DNA from: Cordilura impudica
Lineage: Eukaryota > Arthropoda > Insecta > Diptera > Scathophagidae
Assembly (NCBI GenBank): GCA_963682025.1
Contig: OY821522.1
Span: 22,267,764 to 22,331,763, forward strand
Length of the DNA stretch: 64,000 nucleotides
Direction of reading: 5' to 3'
Shown here: positions 53,589 to 63,720 of the stretch, one piece after another
How the letters are laid out: each line of letters opens with the position of its first letter
Numbering within the stretch: the stretch's first letter is position 1
The notes under the pieces: model-generated
Database searches by the model: none
What the model saw: only the letters and a program-made list of their open reading frames with translations
Told to the model about the DNA's origin: nothing
Made by a program: the position numbers and the translations under genes

Positions 53589-53951
53589 TTTTTAATTTTT
53601 AATTTTTAATTTTTAATTTTTAATTTTTAATTTTTAATTTTTAATTTTTAATTTTTAATTTTTAATTTTTAATTTTTGATTTTTAATTTTTAATTTTTAA
53701 TTTTTAGGTTTTAGTTTTTAGTTTTTAATTTTTAATTTTTAATTTTTAATTTTTAATTTTTAATTTTTAATTTTTTAATTTTTAATTTTTAATTTTTAAT
53801 TTTTAATTTTTAATTTTTAATTTTTAATTTTTAATTTTTAATTTTTAATTTTTAATTTTTAATATTTAATTTTTAATTTTTAATTTTTAATTTTTAATTT
53901 TTAATTTTTAACTATTAATTTTTAATTTTTAGTATTTAATTTTTAATTTTT
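53589..53951 (+). repeat. (AATTTTT)n array, cassette 3
   Basis: About 0.36 kb of AATTTTT with G variants near 53700-53720 and one 8-mer near 53770. Confidence 0.95.
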
Positions 53952-54330
53952 GTGTTTTCCATTTTTCATTATTCATTTTTCAATTTTCATTTTCCAATTT
54001 CCTTTTTTAATTTTTCAATTTTCCTTTTCCATTTTCAATTTTTCAATTTTCAATATTCAATTTTCATTTTCCATTTTTCAATTTTCATTTTCAATTTTCC
54101 ATTTTGCATTTTCCAATTTTCAATTTTCATTTTCCATTTTTCATTTTCAATTTTTAATTTTTCAATTTTCATTTTCAATTTTTCACTTTCCATTTTTCAA
54201 TTTTCATTTTCCATTTTGCGTTTTCCATTTTTAATTTTTCATTTTTCATTTTTCATTTTTCAATTTTCATGTTCCATTTTCCATATTTCATTTTCCAATT
54301 TCCATTTTTAATTTTTCAATTTTCATTTTT

Positions 54331-54363
<33 letters not shown>

Positions 54364-54725
54364 TTCAATTTTCATTTTCCATTTTTCAGTTTTCATTTTC
54401 CATTTTTCATTTTTTATTTTTCATTTTCCATTTTTCATTTTCCATTTTTCATTTTCCATTTTCCGTTTTTCATTTTTCAATTTTCATTTTTCGTTTTTCA
54501 TTTTTCCATTTTTCATTTTTCAATTTTCATTTTCCATTCTTCATTTTTCAATTTTCCATTTTCCATTTTTCAATTCTCATTTTCCATTTTCCATGTTTTA
54601 GTTTTCAGTTTCCATTTTCCATTTTTCAATTTTCATTTAACAATTTACATTTTTCATATTTAATTTTCCATTTTTCATTTTCCATTTTTCATTTTCCATT
54701 TTTAATTTTTCAATTTTCAATTTTC

Positions 54726-54757
<32 letters not shown>

Positions 54758-54761
54758 TTCA

Positions 54762-54792
<31 letters not shown>

Positions 54793-55201
54793 TTCATTTT
54801 CCATTTTTCACTTTTAATTTTTCAATTTTCAATTTTCATTTTCCATTTTTCAATTTTCATTTTTTATTTTTCAATTTCATTCTCATTTTTCAATTTTCTT
54901 TTTCCATTTTCCATTTTTCATTTTGCAATTTTCATTTTCCATTTTTCATTTTTCAATTTTCAATTTTCAATTTTCAATTGTCAATTTTCATTTTCCATTT
55001 TTCATTTTTCAATTTTCATTTTCCATTCTCCATTTTTCATTCTCTATTTTCCATTTTTCATTTTCCGTTTTTCATTTTCCATTTTTCATTTTCCATTCTC
55101 CATTTTTCATTTTCTATTTTCCATTTGTCATATTCCATTTTTAATTTTTTATTTTTCAATTTTCTTTTTTCATTTTTCATTTTCCATTTTTATTTTTCAT
55201 T
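53952..55201 (+). repeat. Degenerate TTTTCCA-type zone, cassette 3 (1.25 kb)
   Basis: The longest T-rich, C-containing zone, made of TTTTCCA, TTTTTCA and TTTTCAA words. Its start resembles 2125-2270 in cassette 1. It is the best candidate for pairing with the A-rich arms on the same strand. Confidence 0.85.
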
Positions 55202-55595
55202 TTACATTTTACATTTTACGTTTTACATTTTACATTTTACATTTTACATTTTACATTTTACATTTTACATTTTACATTTTACATTTTACATTTTACATTT
55301 TACATTTTACATTTTACATTTTACATTTTACATTTTACATTTTACATTTTACATTTTACATTTTACATTTTACATTTTACATTTTACATTTTACATTTTA
55401 CATTTTACATTTTACATTTTACATTTTACATTTTACATTTTACATTTTACATTTTACATTTTACATTTTACATTTTACATTTTACATTTTACATTTTACA
55501 TTTTACATTTTACATTTTACATTTTACATTTTACATTTTACATTTTACATTTTACATTTTACATTTTACATTTTACATTTTACATTTTACATTTT
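55202..55595 (+). repeat. (ACATTTT)n tract, 0.39 kb, cassette 3
   Basis: About 56 copies of ACATTTT with one variant near 55220. It may represent the size before expansion. Confidence 0.97.
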
Positions 55596-55645
55596 CCATT
55601 TTCTGTTTTTCATTTTCCATTTTCCATTCTCCATTTTCCATTTTC

Positions 55646-55677
<32 letters not shown>

Positions 55678-55698
55678 TTCATTTTTAGTTTTCATTTT
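55596..55698 (+). repeat. C-containing transition zone, cassette 3
   Basis: The same CCATTTTCTG-led transition as in the other two cassettes. Confidence 0.8.
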
Positions 55699-56188
55699 CT
55701 TTCATATTGGCGATTTTTTTTTATTATAACGTGATAACGATAAAAGAATATGTGGCAATACTACTAACATGAGCTATGTTGTATGTATATGCATAATTTT
55801 TTGTGGCATTTTTTTATGTTGTTGTTGTTATAATGTTCAACCACTAAACTGTTACAACAAACACACTGGGTTTTATGTTTTTTTAGAGGTATCTACATAT
55901 TTTTGCTCGTATCTAATCACGATGATGCCCGTTTTAGCCAATTTTCAATACCAACCTGCTGGGAATTATGGCAAATGATATTATTGTAGCCTTATCCAGT
56001 TAGATGGCTTTTTTTTGTGAATGAGCGTGATTTCAACAGACAGACGGACATCGCTATATCGACTCGAGCTGTAATAAGGATCAAGAATATATATACTTTA
56101 TGGGGTCGGAAATTAGTTTTTTGATGCGTTACAAACGGAATGAAAAACCTATATATACCCTCTGCCACTGACGTGTGGAGGGTATAAA
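55699..56188 (+). repeat. Cassette tail module 3 with mini-me core
   Basis: Homologous along its length to tail 2, apart from small indels (for example a shorter interval near 55785). It ends GTGGAGGGTATAAAAATG. A 69-codon reading frame here (55769-55978) crosses noncoding repeat sequence and is not supported as a gene. Confidence 0.85.
56034..56111 (+). repeat. mini-me-type core, cassette 3
   Basis: Same layout as at 50541, with a shorter GRAC-type stretch (ACAGACAGACGGACATCGC), then (TA)n and ACTTTATGGGGTCGGAAA. Confidence 0.8.
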
Positions 56189-58177
56189 AATGGAAAATTT
56201 AAAATGAAAAGTGAAAACTGAAAAATGGAAAACGAAAAATTAAAACTGAAGACTGAAAAATTTAATATGGAAATTGAAAACTGAAAAATGAGTAATGGGA
56301 AATGAAAAATGAAAACTGAAAAATGGAAATTGAAAAATGAAGAATGGGAAAAGAAAAACGAAAACTGAAAAATTAAAAATGGAAAATGAAAAACGAAAAC
56401 TGAAGAATGAAATCTGAAAAATGGAAAATAAAAAATTAAAACTGAAAAGTAAAAAATTAAGAAGAAAAATGATATCTGAAAAATCAAAAATTTGAAATGA
56501 AAACTGAAAAATGCAAAATGAAAAATGAAAGATGAAAAATTAAAAATGGAAACCAAAAAAATAAAATGGAAAATGAAAAATGAAAATTTAAATGGAAAAT
56601 GGAAAACGAAAGATGAAAAATGAAAGATGAAAAATTAATAATGGAAAATGAAAACTGAAAAATTAAAAATGAAAACTGAAAAAAGAAAAATGGAAACTGA
56701 AAAATGAAAATTGAAAAGTGGAAAATGAAAAATGAATACTGAAAAATGGAATATGAAAAATGAAAACTGAAAAATGAAAACAAAAAAATGGAAAATTAAA
56801 TCTGAAAAATGTAAACTGAAAAATAAAAAATGAAAAAAGAAAAACGAAATCTAAAAAATAAAATATAAAAACTGAAAAATTAAAAATGGAAAATGAAAAT
56901 TGAAAAATGAAAACTGAAAAATGGAAAATAAAATATGATAACTGAAAAATTTTCATTGAAAAATGCAAAATGAAAACTGAAAAATGAAAAATGGAAAATG
57001 GAAAATGAAAATTAAAAAATGAAAAATGAAAATTGAAAAATGGAAAATGGAAACTGCAAAATGGAAAATGAAAAATGTAAAATTGACAAATGGAAAATGA
57101 AAAATGGAAAATTTAAAACGAAAAGTGAAAACTGAAAAATTAAAAATGAAAACTGAAGACTGAAAAATGTAAAATGGAAATTGAAAAATGAATAATGGGA
57201 AATGAAAAATGAAAACTGAAAACTAGAAATTGAAAAATGAAGAATGGAAAAAGAAAAATGAAAACTGAAAAATTAAAAATGGAAAATGAAAAATGAAAAC
57301 TGAAAAATGGAAAATGAAATCTGAAAAATGGAAAATAAGAAATTAAAACTGAAAAATAAAAAATAAAGAAGGTAAATGAAATCTGGAATATGGAAAATTT
57401 AAAATGAAAACTGAAAAATGGAAAATGGAAAATGAAAGATGAAACCTGAAACCTGAAAAATGAAAAATGGATAATGGGAAATGAAAAATGAAAACTGAAA
57501 TATGAAAACTGAAAAATGAAAAATGGAAAATGAAAAATGAAAACTAAAAATTGGAAAATGGAAAATTAAAAATGAAAACTAAAAAAATAAATATTAAATA
57601 TGGAAAATGAAAGATTAAAAATCAAAAATGGCAAATGAAAACTAAAAAATTAAAAATGGAAAATGAAAAATGAAAATAGAAATGGAAAATGGAAAACGAA
57701 AAATGAAAATTGAAAAATGGAAAAAGAAATCTGAAGAATGAAAAAGGAAAATTGAAAAATGGAAAATGGAAAATGAAGAATGAAAACTGAAAAATTAAAA
57801 ATTAAAACTGAAAAAAAATGGAAAATGAAAAATGAGGACTGAAAAATTAAAAATGGAACATGAAAATTAAAAGAAACGGAAAATGGAAAATGAAAGTTGA
57901 AAAATGGAAAATGAAAAACAAAAACTGAAAACGGAAAAATTAAAAATGGAAAATGAAAAACGAAAACTGAAAAATGGAAATTGAAAAGTGAAAACTGAAA
58001 AATGGAAAATAAAAATGAAAATTGAAAAATGGAAAACGAAAAGCGAAAGCTCAAACATTAAAAATGAAAAATGGAAAATGAAAACTGTAAACTGAAAAAT
58101 AAAAATGGAAAACGGAAAATATAAAATGAAAACTGAAAAATTCAAAATGAAAATTGGAAAATGAAAACTGAAGACTG
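56189..58177 (+). repeat. A-rich 7-mer array, cassette 3 (2.0 kb)
   Basis: Uninterrupted right arm with GAAGACT markers at 56248 and 57154 and a shortened TTTTCATTG marker near 56948. It ends GAAGACTG directly before the fourth head, unlike the ends of cassettes 1 and 2. Confidence 0.9.
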
Positions 58178-58235
58178 AACAAGTAAGAGTGTTAAATTCG
58201 GCTGTGCCGAATCTTTGATACCCTCCACTTGAATG
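58178..58235 (+). repeat. Terminal head module 4, no satellite attached
   Basis: AACAAGTAAGAGTG, hairpin arms from 58194 and 58206, and GATACCCTCCAC, followed by ordinary sequence rather than AATTTTT repeats. It marks the right border of the cassette series. Confidence 0.8.
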
Positions 58236-58429
58236 TTTATATTCTTGGTAAAACCAATGCGAACCTATTTTATTTCAATTGTAAGAATAAGGCTTAGAAA
58301 ATATATCGATTTAGCGATACATATTTTATTTATATTTTTCCTTGTTTTAATATAGGGGCACTTGTAAACACAATTTTAAGAACAGCAAAGTGTGTTAATA
58401 CAGTAAGTAAATAAAAATATATTACCATA
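58236..58429. other. Ordinary AT-rich sequence, no gene seen
   Basis: About 190 bp between the last head and a dispersed repeat. No domain or RNA signature. Confidence 0.4.
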
Positions 58430-58860
58430 TGGTCCTGAAAGGGTTAAGAGGTCGAAATATATATCAAAATGAAGCTATTGGACCCAGCTTTTATTCAGTT
58501 TACATAAAAGCACACATGATATATGTCTATATATGAGATAATTCAATTTTTAAGAAAAAACTATATTACAAAATTTGAAATAGGTCCATAATGGGTTAAC
58601 AAATTTTAAATTTAAAAATGTCAAATAAAAGGCACTCAAGTAAGCTTTCATATGATATATATATCGCTGAAATCCGATTCTAAATAACAAAGTTATATAC
58701 AAGTCCATGTCAAAACTTTGGAAGTCCATAACTCGGGAAATAAGCTCGACTGACGAAAAAAAATATTTTCCTAGAATCAACCCAAAAGCCCCTACCAGCC
58801 CCCCCCCAAAAAAAATAAAATCGGAGAGTTACTCCTAAACTCCACTTGTTCCAGTAAAAA
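58430..58860 (+). repeat. Dispersed repeat family P, single arm
   Basis: Words include CTGAAAGGGTTAAGAGGTCG, AAAAGGCACTCAAGTAAGC, CAAAGTTATATACAAGTCC and CCCAAAAGCCCCTA. The same series in the same orientation occurs at 62650-62945 and inverted at 61685-61960. The first part is the inverse of the tandem units at 61967-62480. It is of unknown type and noncoding as far as can be seen. A reading frame over the poly-C and poly-A stretch near 58800 is chance. Confidence 0.65.
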
Positions 58861-59316
58861 TAAATAAATTTATTTAACTCCTTTTGATTATTAATGGAAT
58901 TATGGCATTTCATTTTGCGATTTTTTTTTAACAAAATAAAATATTTCATAGCACTAATTTCTTTTAGATATTTTGTTATATTGTCAACACTATTTTTGTT
59001 TTGTAGCCAACAAAAATAGAAATTATTCTAAGTTGACTACAGCGACAAAAGTAGTCGTGTAGCCGTGCAGCTGTGTTAGTGTCAAAATAATCGTTTTCAT
59101 ATAAACGTGTGTATATAATTTTTGATAGGTAGTTGTCGTGTAGCCGCTGTCGTCTATGTGTTTCATGCATCACGTTTTCCTTCCAGTACATTTACATGGT
59201 CTGGCATCTCTAGTTCTTTTTCTATCTGAAAATGTTGTAGAGTTGAATTTTTGAAATTTTTTTCTCCAATTTTTTTTTTCGTTAAACACCAATATTTGTG
59301 AACTCCCGGGTATTAT
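58861..59316. other. Intergenic sequence, no gene supported
   Basis: A 71-codon minus-strand frame (59191-58976) has no recognisable domain. The words CGTGTAGCCG and CTGTGTTAGTG appear here, with a related CGTGTAGCCG near 59139, giving a weak local repeat. Confidence 0.35.
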
Positions 59317-60798
59317 TCATTAGACATTCGGTTGGTCTGTGTATTTGGCTGTCGGAAAGTGAAATAAACTGTGAAGTGTTAAATTGTTAAAATAAACAAA
59401 AATATAGACATAAATAAAGTTAATACTTTATACATGTATATTTAAAAAAAAAGCTGATTATTTAAATGATTCAACTGATATCGCGCACAGAATTGTTAAA
59501 GAGTTTAATATGAAAAATGACTCTGCCCAAATACGACAACTTATAAAGGTGTTTGTTGTGCAATGACTGCCTCCTCCCGGCATTCAAATAACAGAAAGGG
59601 AGGTTCAATTGGTTTGGCGATTACAAGTTTAGGTTTAAGAAAGGTAAGTAATTAATTAAATTAAAAGTTCCGAGTTAATTTTTGTTGTTTCTTTAGGACT
59701 CTTCAAAATATGTCAGTGAATTCGTTAGTCCCATTCTCAATTGTTTAAATGATCAAGATTTACGTGTCCGGTATTTTTACGTGTGATCCTTGTATAATGT
59801 GATGGCCCGTCCCTCCATTATACCCTTCTTCCCCGATTTATTTGCTGTTTAAAAATATTGTTATAGAATCTTCACAAACTTTCAATCTAGAAACTTATAC
59901 CTCATCTTAAGGAACGAATTTATGTAAAGAATTATATTGTGCGATAATATTTTATATCCTGGATTTCGATTCTGAATGCTGTACCAGAAAATAATATGGT
60001 TATCTTTTTGACTGATATTATTAGCTGACTTTTTATGATGTTGAAGATAATACACAAGAAATACAAAGTGTGAAACTACGCTGGCACAGTTGCTTACATC
60101 GTTTCGTAATGATTCAGTGCGCATGGAAGACAATAAATATATTGAAAATACATGCGCAATCACCAAATGAACTTACTAAGGTAATACACTGACATTTTGT
60201 TAAAAATGCTAGCTAGAAACAAAGTAAATCTTCCTTGCAGAATTTTACACTAATCTTATAATCTTTCAGTCTATTGGCATAACATGGACACGGCAATTTC
60301 TTTTAATATTTGGCTCGAATGTTTTAGTTTATGCTACTCTACCATGTCTGGAATATAATGTTGATAATATGAAGAATATTAAGGAATGTTAATTATCCGT
60401 AAATACATCTCACACACGGTTCTGTACAAATAAAGATAGCAGTATTTGAATGGATACATCATTTACTCATCAATTTTCCAAATGAAGTATATCAGTTTTG
60501 GCCGAAATTGTTAATTCGCAACACTCAATCAGTTTTGGCCGAAATTGTTAATTCGCAACACTCAAAAGGTAAGCTTTAATATGAATTTTTGATATATAAG
60601 TGTTACAATAAATTGTTTTCTTTAAGAAACTACTGATTTCAATAAGGCCCATTACCGGATATTTCTATTGAGTTAGTCAATTTATTCAGTGCTAAGTTAC
60701 GTACCACTTTGAGGGATATTTCGAGTGAAAAGTCAGCATTGTCTTTATGTCTATTGGCTCAAAGTTATCAACACGTTTCGGAATTAGTTATATTGTAG
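59317..60798 (+). pseudogene. Vac14: Vac14 pseudogene with retained introns
   Basis: Vac14 is the HEAT-repeat scaffold of the PIKfyve/Fig4 complex, which makes PI(3,5)P2 on endolysosomes. Here 59468-59643 reads RIVKEFN, NDSAQIRQLIKV, then in another frame RKGGSIGLAITSLGLRK, and ends at a GTAAGT donor. After a 53-bp intron, 59697-60180 reads DSSKYVSEFVSPILNCL, DQDLRVRYF, RPSIIPFFPDLF and later KCETTLAQLL. After a further intron come GITWTRQFLLI, PCLEYNV and KNIKEC (about 60270-60390), VLAEIVNSQHS (to 60564), a donor at 60569, and from 60627 ELVNLFSAKLRTTLRDI and LCLLAQSYQHVSELV. Many in-frame stops (such as 59776), frameshifts and deletions show it is dead. Retained introns point to a duplicated genomic segment, not a retrocopy. 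The upstream 59317-59467 may be the old 5' UTR. Confidence 0.85.
60491..60564 (+). repeat. 37-bp exact tandem duplication in the Vac14 pseudogene
   Basis: Bases 60491-60527 are repeated exactly at 60528-60564. Each unit encodes VLAEIVNSQHS in one frame, and 37 bp is not a multiple of three, so the duplication itself shifts the frame. It is recent, since the units are identical. Confidence 0.9.
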
Positions 60799-60892
60799 TG
60801 TTTTTAATGTTTAATTATAATTTTGAATTTTTTGATTTTTAATACAATAAATAAATAAAAAATATTAAATCGTGTTTCATTATAAGCAAGCG
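60799..60892. other. 3' flank of the Vac14 pseudogene with AATAAA words
   Basis: AT-rich sequence with overlapping AATAAATAAATAAA near 60845-60860, which contains polyadenylation-signal words. It could be an old gene end or a mobile-element tail. Confidence 0.35.
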
Positions 60893-61076
60893 TGACCGGT
60901 CAACGATGATGGATATCTCCATCCCTTCAAAATGCATGACAAGCATTGTAGTGGTATTAGTGAAAATGTGGTTGTATGTGTCACGCCGATGATGATTGAA
61001 GCAAAATCAAAAATTTTAGATTTTTTGCTCGTTTGACATGCGATTTTGATGCGTGTAAATCGTTGATCGTCCTGCA
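60893..61076. repeat. Imperfect fold-back, possible MITE relic
   Basis: The left arm has GGTCAACGAT and AAAATGCATGACAA. The right arm carries their inexact reverse complements (GACATGCGATTTT, then ATCGTTGATCGTCC). The arms are about 50 bp with several mismatches around a central AT-rich loop. A 65-codon frame across it is a shadow. Confidence 0.4.
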
Positions 61077-61684
61077 TAGTCTCATTTTTGATGTGACTTC
61101 GAAGCGAATGGATGTAAAAATGTCGGAAGAATAGAAAAACGTATTAGAATTGATAGAAGACGTGGAAATACCAAATGAATGATTGAAGAGCTATGCAGTA
61201 AGAGAAAAGCTTCATGCACACATACATGAATTTGACGTCTAACATTTTGACCGGGTATACTGCCCTTAATATATGAATAAAAATATCACATAAATATTAA
61301 ATTGTATCCGGTGTATTACTTGTAGGTTGCACCACTTTATTAAATCGATCCAATCAGAAAATTAAGATTTTATTAATATTATTACATTTCAACATATTTT
61401 AGTTGTACATACATCGAAAAATCAGCATAACTAATATATTCCCTTAAAATTAAGAGTAGTGATTTTGATCTCAAACCAGAGAATTCGAGCTATTCCTATT
61501 AGGAAAGAATATAAAAACTACATTATCTTATTTTTTTTAATTATAGTTTTATTTTATTTCATTTTGCCTCAGCCCGCTCCTTAGGATGAGCTCTTTTGCG
61601 ATTATGATGCATATTGGCATTTATTTTAAATGTTTTCGGGAAATGAGGACACTTATAGAGATCCCATAGGAGTGACGATATGTG
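61077..61684. other. Intergenic AT-rich sequence, no gene seen
   Basis: About 600 bp. Words such as AGAATTGATAGAAGACGTGG near 61145 hint at old coding sequence, but no family could be recognised. Confidence 0.35.
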
Positions 61685-62945
61685 GCTTAAGTCTAGTTTA
61701 GTGGTTACTCCCCGAATTTTAAAATTTTTTTTCGAGGGGTTTTGGGGTGGTTAAGAAGAAACATTTTTTTTTTGCGGTCGAGCCTATTTTCGGAGTTATG
61801 GACAGAGAAAGCTTTGACTTTGATTTGTACATAACTTTGTTACTTATGATCGGATTTTAGCACTTGTTATTTTAAAATTCGAAATCCACTAACCCGTTAC
61901 GAACTTATTGATTTTTTTGTATTTTAAAAATTTTTTTTAAGAAAACGTGGCAATATATCATAAAATAGTGTTTATTATGTGGGTAGTTACAGCAACTGAA
62001 TGAAAGCTGGGTCTACTAGCTTCATTTCGATGTATGTTTTGACCTCTTAGCCCTTTCATGACCGGATATATTAGGGATTTTACCTACACTTTTTACTTTT
62101 TTTTGGCGAAATTAACCCATAATATATTATATTAACATTTTACTCTCATTTATCTGTTCTATAATGTTGGTATTAACAACAACTAAATGGATGCTGGGCC
62201 CACTAGCTTCATTTCGATGTATTTTTGACCTCTTAGCCCATTCAGGACCAGATATGTTAGGGATTTTACCTACATTTTTTACTTTTTTTTGGCGAAACTA
62301 ACTCTACTCTCATTTTGGTATTTACAACAACTAAATGAAACTGGGTCCACTGGCTTCAATTTGATGTATGGTCTGGCCTCTTAGCCCTTTCAGAACCGGA
62401 TTTATTAGGAATTTTACTTACACTTTTTACTTTTTTTGGCGAAATTAACCCATAATATATTATACTATTATTCTACTCTTATCCGTCCTATTATGAAAAT
62501 TAAAAAAAAAAAATCGAGCTTTACCCACTAATAACTCCAGCAGCTAATGAGCTACAAAGACATTACGTACATCAAAATGAAGCTTATGGTAACTGCTTTT
62601 ACCACGTTTTAGTAACTTCATACATTAAATACGTTATTTTTGGAGATAATCCACGTTAAAAAAAAATTTTAAAAATCAATAGGTTCACAACGAGTTAATG
62701 GATTTCGATTTTCGAAATATCAGATAAAAGGCACTAAAGTAGGCTTTACAATGATATATGTATATATTGCTGAAGTCCGGTCATAAGTAACAAAGTTATG
62801 TACAAATCAAAGTCAAAGTTTTGTCGGTCCATAACTTCGAAAATATTCTCGACCGCTAAAAAAATTATATCTCCAAAATCGCCCAAAAGCCCCTAACCCC
62901 TCCAAAAAATTTTAAAAAAATCGGGGTGTTGCCATTAAATGGACC
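61685..62945. repeat. Repeat family P, inverted pair around a tandem core
   Basis: The left arm (61685-61960) and right arm (about 62650-62945) are imperfect reverse complements. Both contain, in matching order, TAAGTAACAAAGTTATGTAC, CAAAGTCAAAG, TCCATAACT, CTCGACCGC and an ATCGGGG-like or TTCGGGG-like end. The core between them has 2.5-3 diverged direct repeats. The architecture resembles a fold-back or long-TIR element, but no transposase or target duplication was seen. A further single arm lies at 58430. Confidence 0.65.
61967..62480 (+). repeat. Diverged direct repeats in the core of family P
   Basis: Three units begin at about 61985, 62168 and 62314. Each carries CAACAACTAAATG-like, GGGTCCACT-like, GACCTCTTAGCCC and TTTTACTTTTTTTTGGCGAA words. 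The units are roughly 150-190 bp long with indels. No coding frame. Confidence 0.7.
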
Positions 62946-63153
62946 TGACATTTTCATTTAGTTCTTATAGCCAAAACGTTTCAAGCCCTAAATATTAGTT
63001 ACCTTTAAGCTTTATTTAAGAAAGTATTTGTATGAACATTGTTAAAAAATATATCTAAAAATTTTACTATTAATATCAATTTCGGTTTTTTTATATACAT
63101 AATTTACTTTTTTGTATTATCTATGTATGTTACTTTTTTTGCCTTTAAAATAG
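62946..63153. other. Short AT-rich spacer, no gene seen
   Basis: About 200 bp between repeat family P and the AIP fragment, AT-rich and without recognisable features. Confidence 0.4.
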
Positions 63154-63489
63154 TCACAAAAACGAAAAACCACAATATTTGCACACGTAACTTGCGCACA
63201 AATTAAGCTTACAAAGTGGCTGTAAACGTTGCGTATCAAGATCTCGTTCAGGTTGTACATTGGCAATAATAGCCTTTAATTCTTTAACGACCGCGACCTG
63301 CAATGAAGGATCTAGTCCAGCAGCTCTTAGGAAATCTTTACGAGCCTTTCGAGGATTCCAAGCACCAAAATTAACCTTTGCTCTTCGGTAAAATGCCTTA
63401 ACATTTAGCGGATCTAATTGGAATTTCTCATTACAATGTTCAATAATAGCGCAATAATCGTTGCAAAGAAAACGACACTGGGCATAATT
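63154..63489 (-). pseudogene. AIP: AIP (aryl hydrocarbon receptor-interacting protein) C-terminal TPR fragment
   Basis: The minus-strand open stretch begins right after a TAA at 63490-63492 and ends at TGA 63154-63156, giving 111 codons without a methionine. It reads NYAQCRFLCNDY, IIEHCNEKFQLDP, NVKAFYRRAK, GAWNPRKARKDF, LDPSLQVAVVKELKAI, which follows the last TPR units of AIP-type co-chaperones (Hsp90 partners with an N-terminal FKBP-like domain). The expected short C-terminal end is not there; the frame runs on through LNLCASYVCKYCGFSFL. No splice acceptor is clear at the left border and the FKBP-like part is missing, so a partial pseudogene is the best reading. A terminal exon of a gene disrupted upstream is possible. 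Confidence 0.7.
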
Positions 63490-63638
63490 TTATATGACGT
63501 GAACTTCCCATACTTTCAATTTAAATTTTTTTACATGGGTCCATCCAAGGTCCGAGTTTGGAAATGAAATTTGACGTTAAGGAAACAAATAAATCCTTGA
63601 ATTATTGATTTCATGAAAAAAATATTATGCTGACTTAC

Positions 63639-63720
63639 CCTTGGACCTACTTTTAAAGGTATGTTTACGCGGCGAAATGGTACTCTTTTGCACTAAAGCA
63701 CCTTCAATGTTTTTATCCAT
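63639..63720 (-). pseudogene. Possible first exon related to AIP
   Basis: On the minus strand an ATG at 63720 opens MDKNIEGALVQKSTISPR and ends at a GTAAGT donor (63638-63633). AIP proteins start with a short leader, then an IxPGxxxxxF-like segment, and QKSTISPRKHTFKS is loosely similar. The exon points toward the TPR fragment 150 bp away, but the exons for the FKBP-like domain are absent between them. The link is inferred from position and weak similarity only. Confidence 0.3.

Noticed and set aside
38591..58177. Many minus-strand frames rich in F, S, H and I that look like membrane proteins
   Set aside because: They translate the reverse complement of the A-rich 7-mer array; overlapping frames give the same residue pattern, so the hydrophobicity has no meaning.
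103..58235. CRISPR array
   Set aside because: The repeats are 7 bp and directly adjacent with no unique spacers, and the genome is eukaryotic.
58780..58820. Poly-C followed by poly-A as a functional site
   Set aside because: It matches the CCCAAAAGCCCCTA region of repeat family P and looks like homopolymer slippage.
58976..59191. 71-codon minus-strand frame
   Set aside because: No recognisable domain, no conserved context and a size expected by chance.
59882..60166. 94-codon minus-strand frame
   Set aside because: It is antisense to the Vac14 exon-like segment, which is the supported reading.
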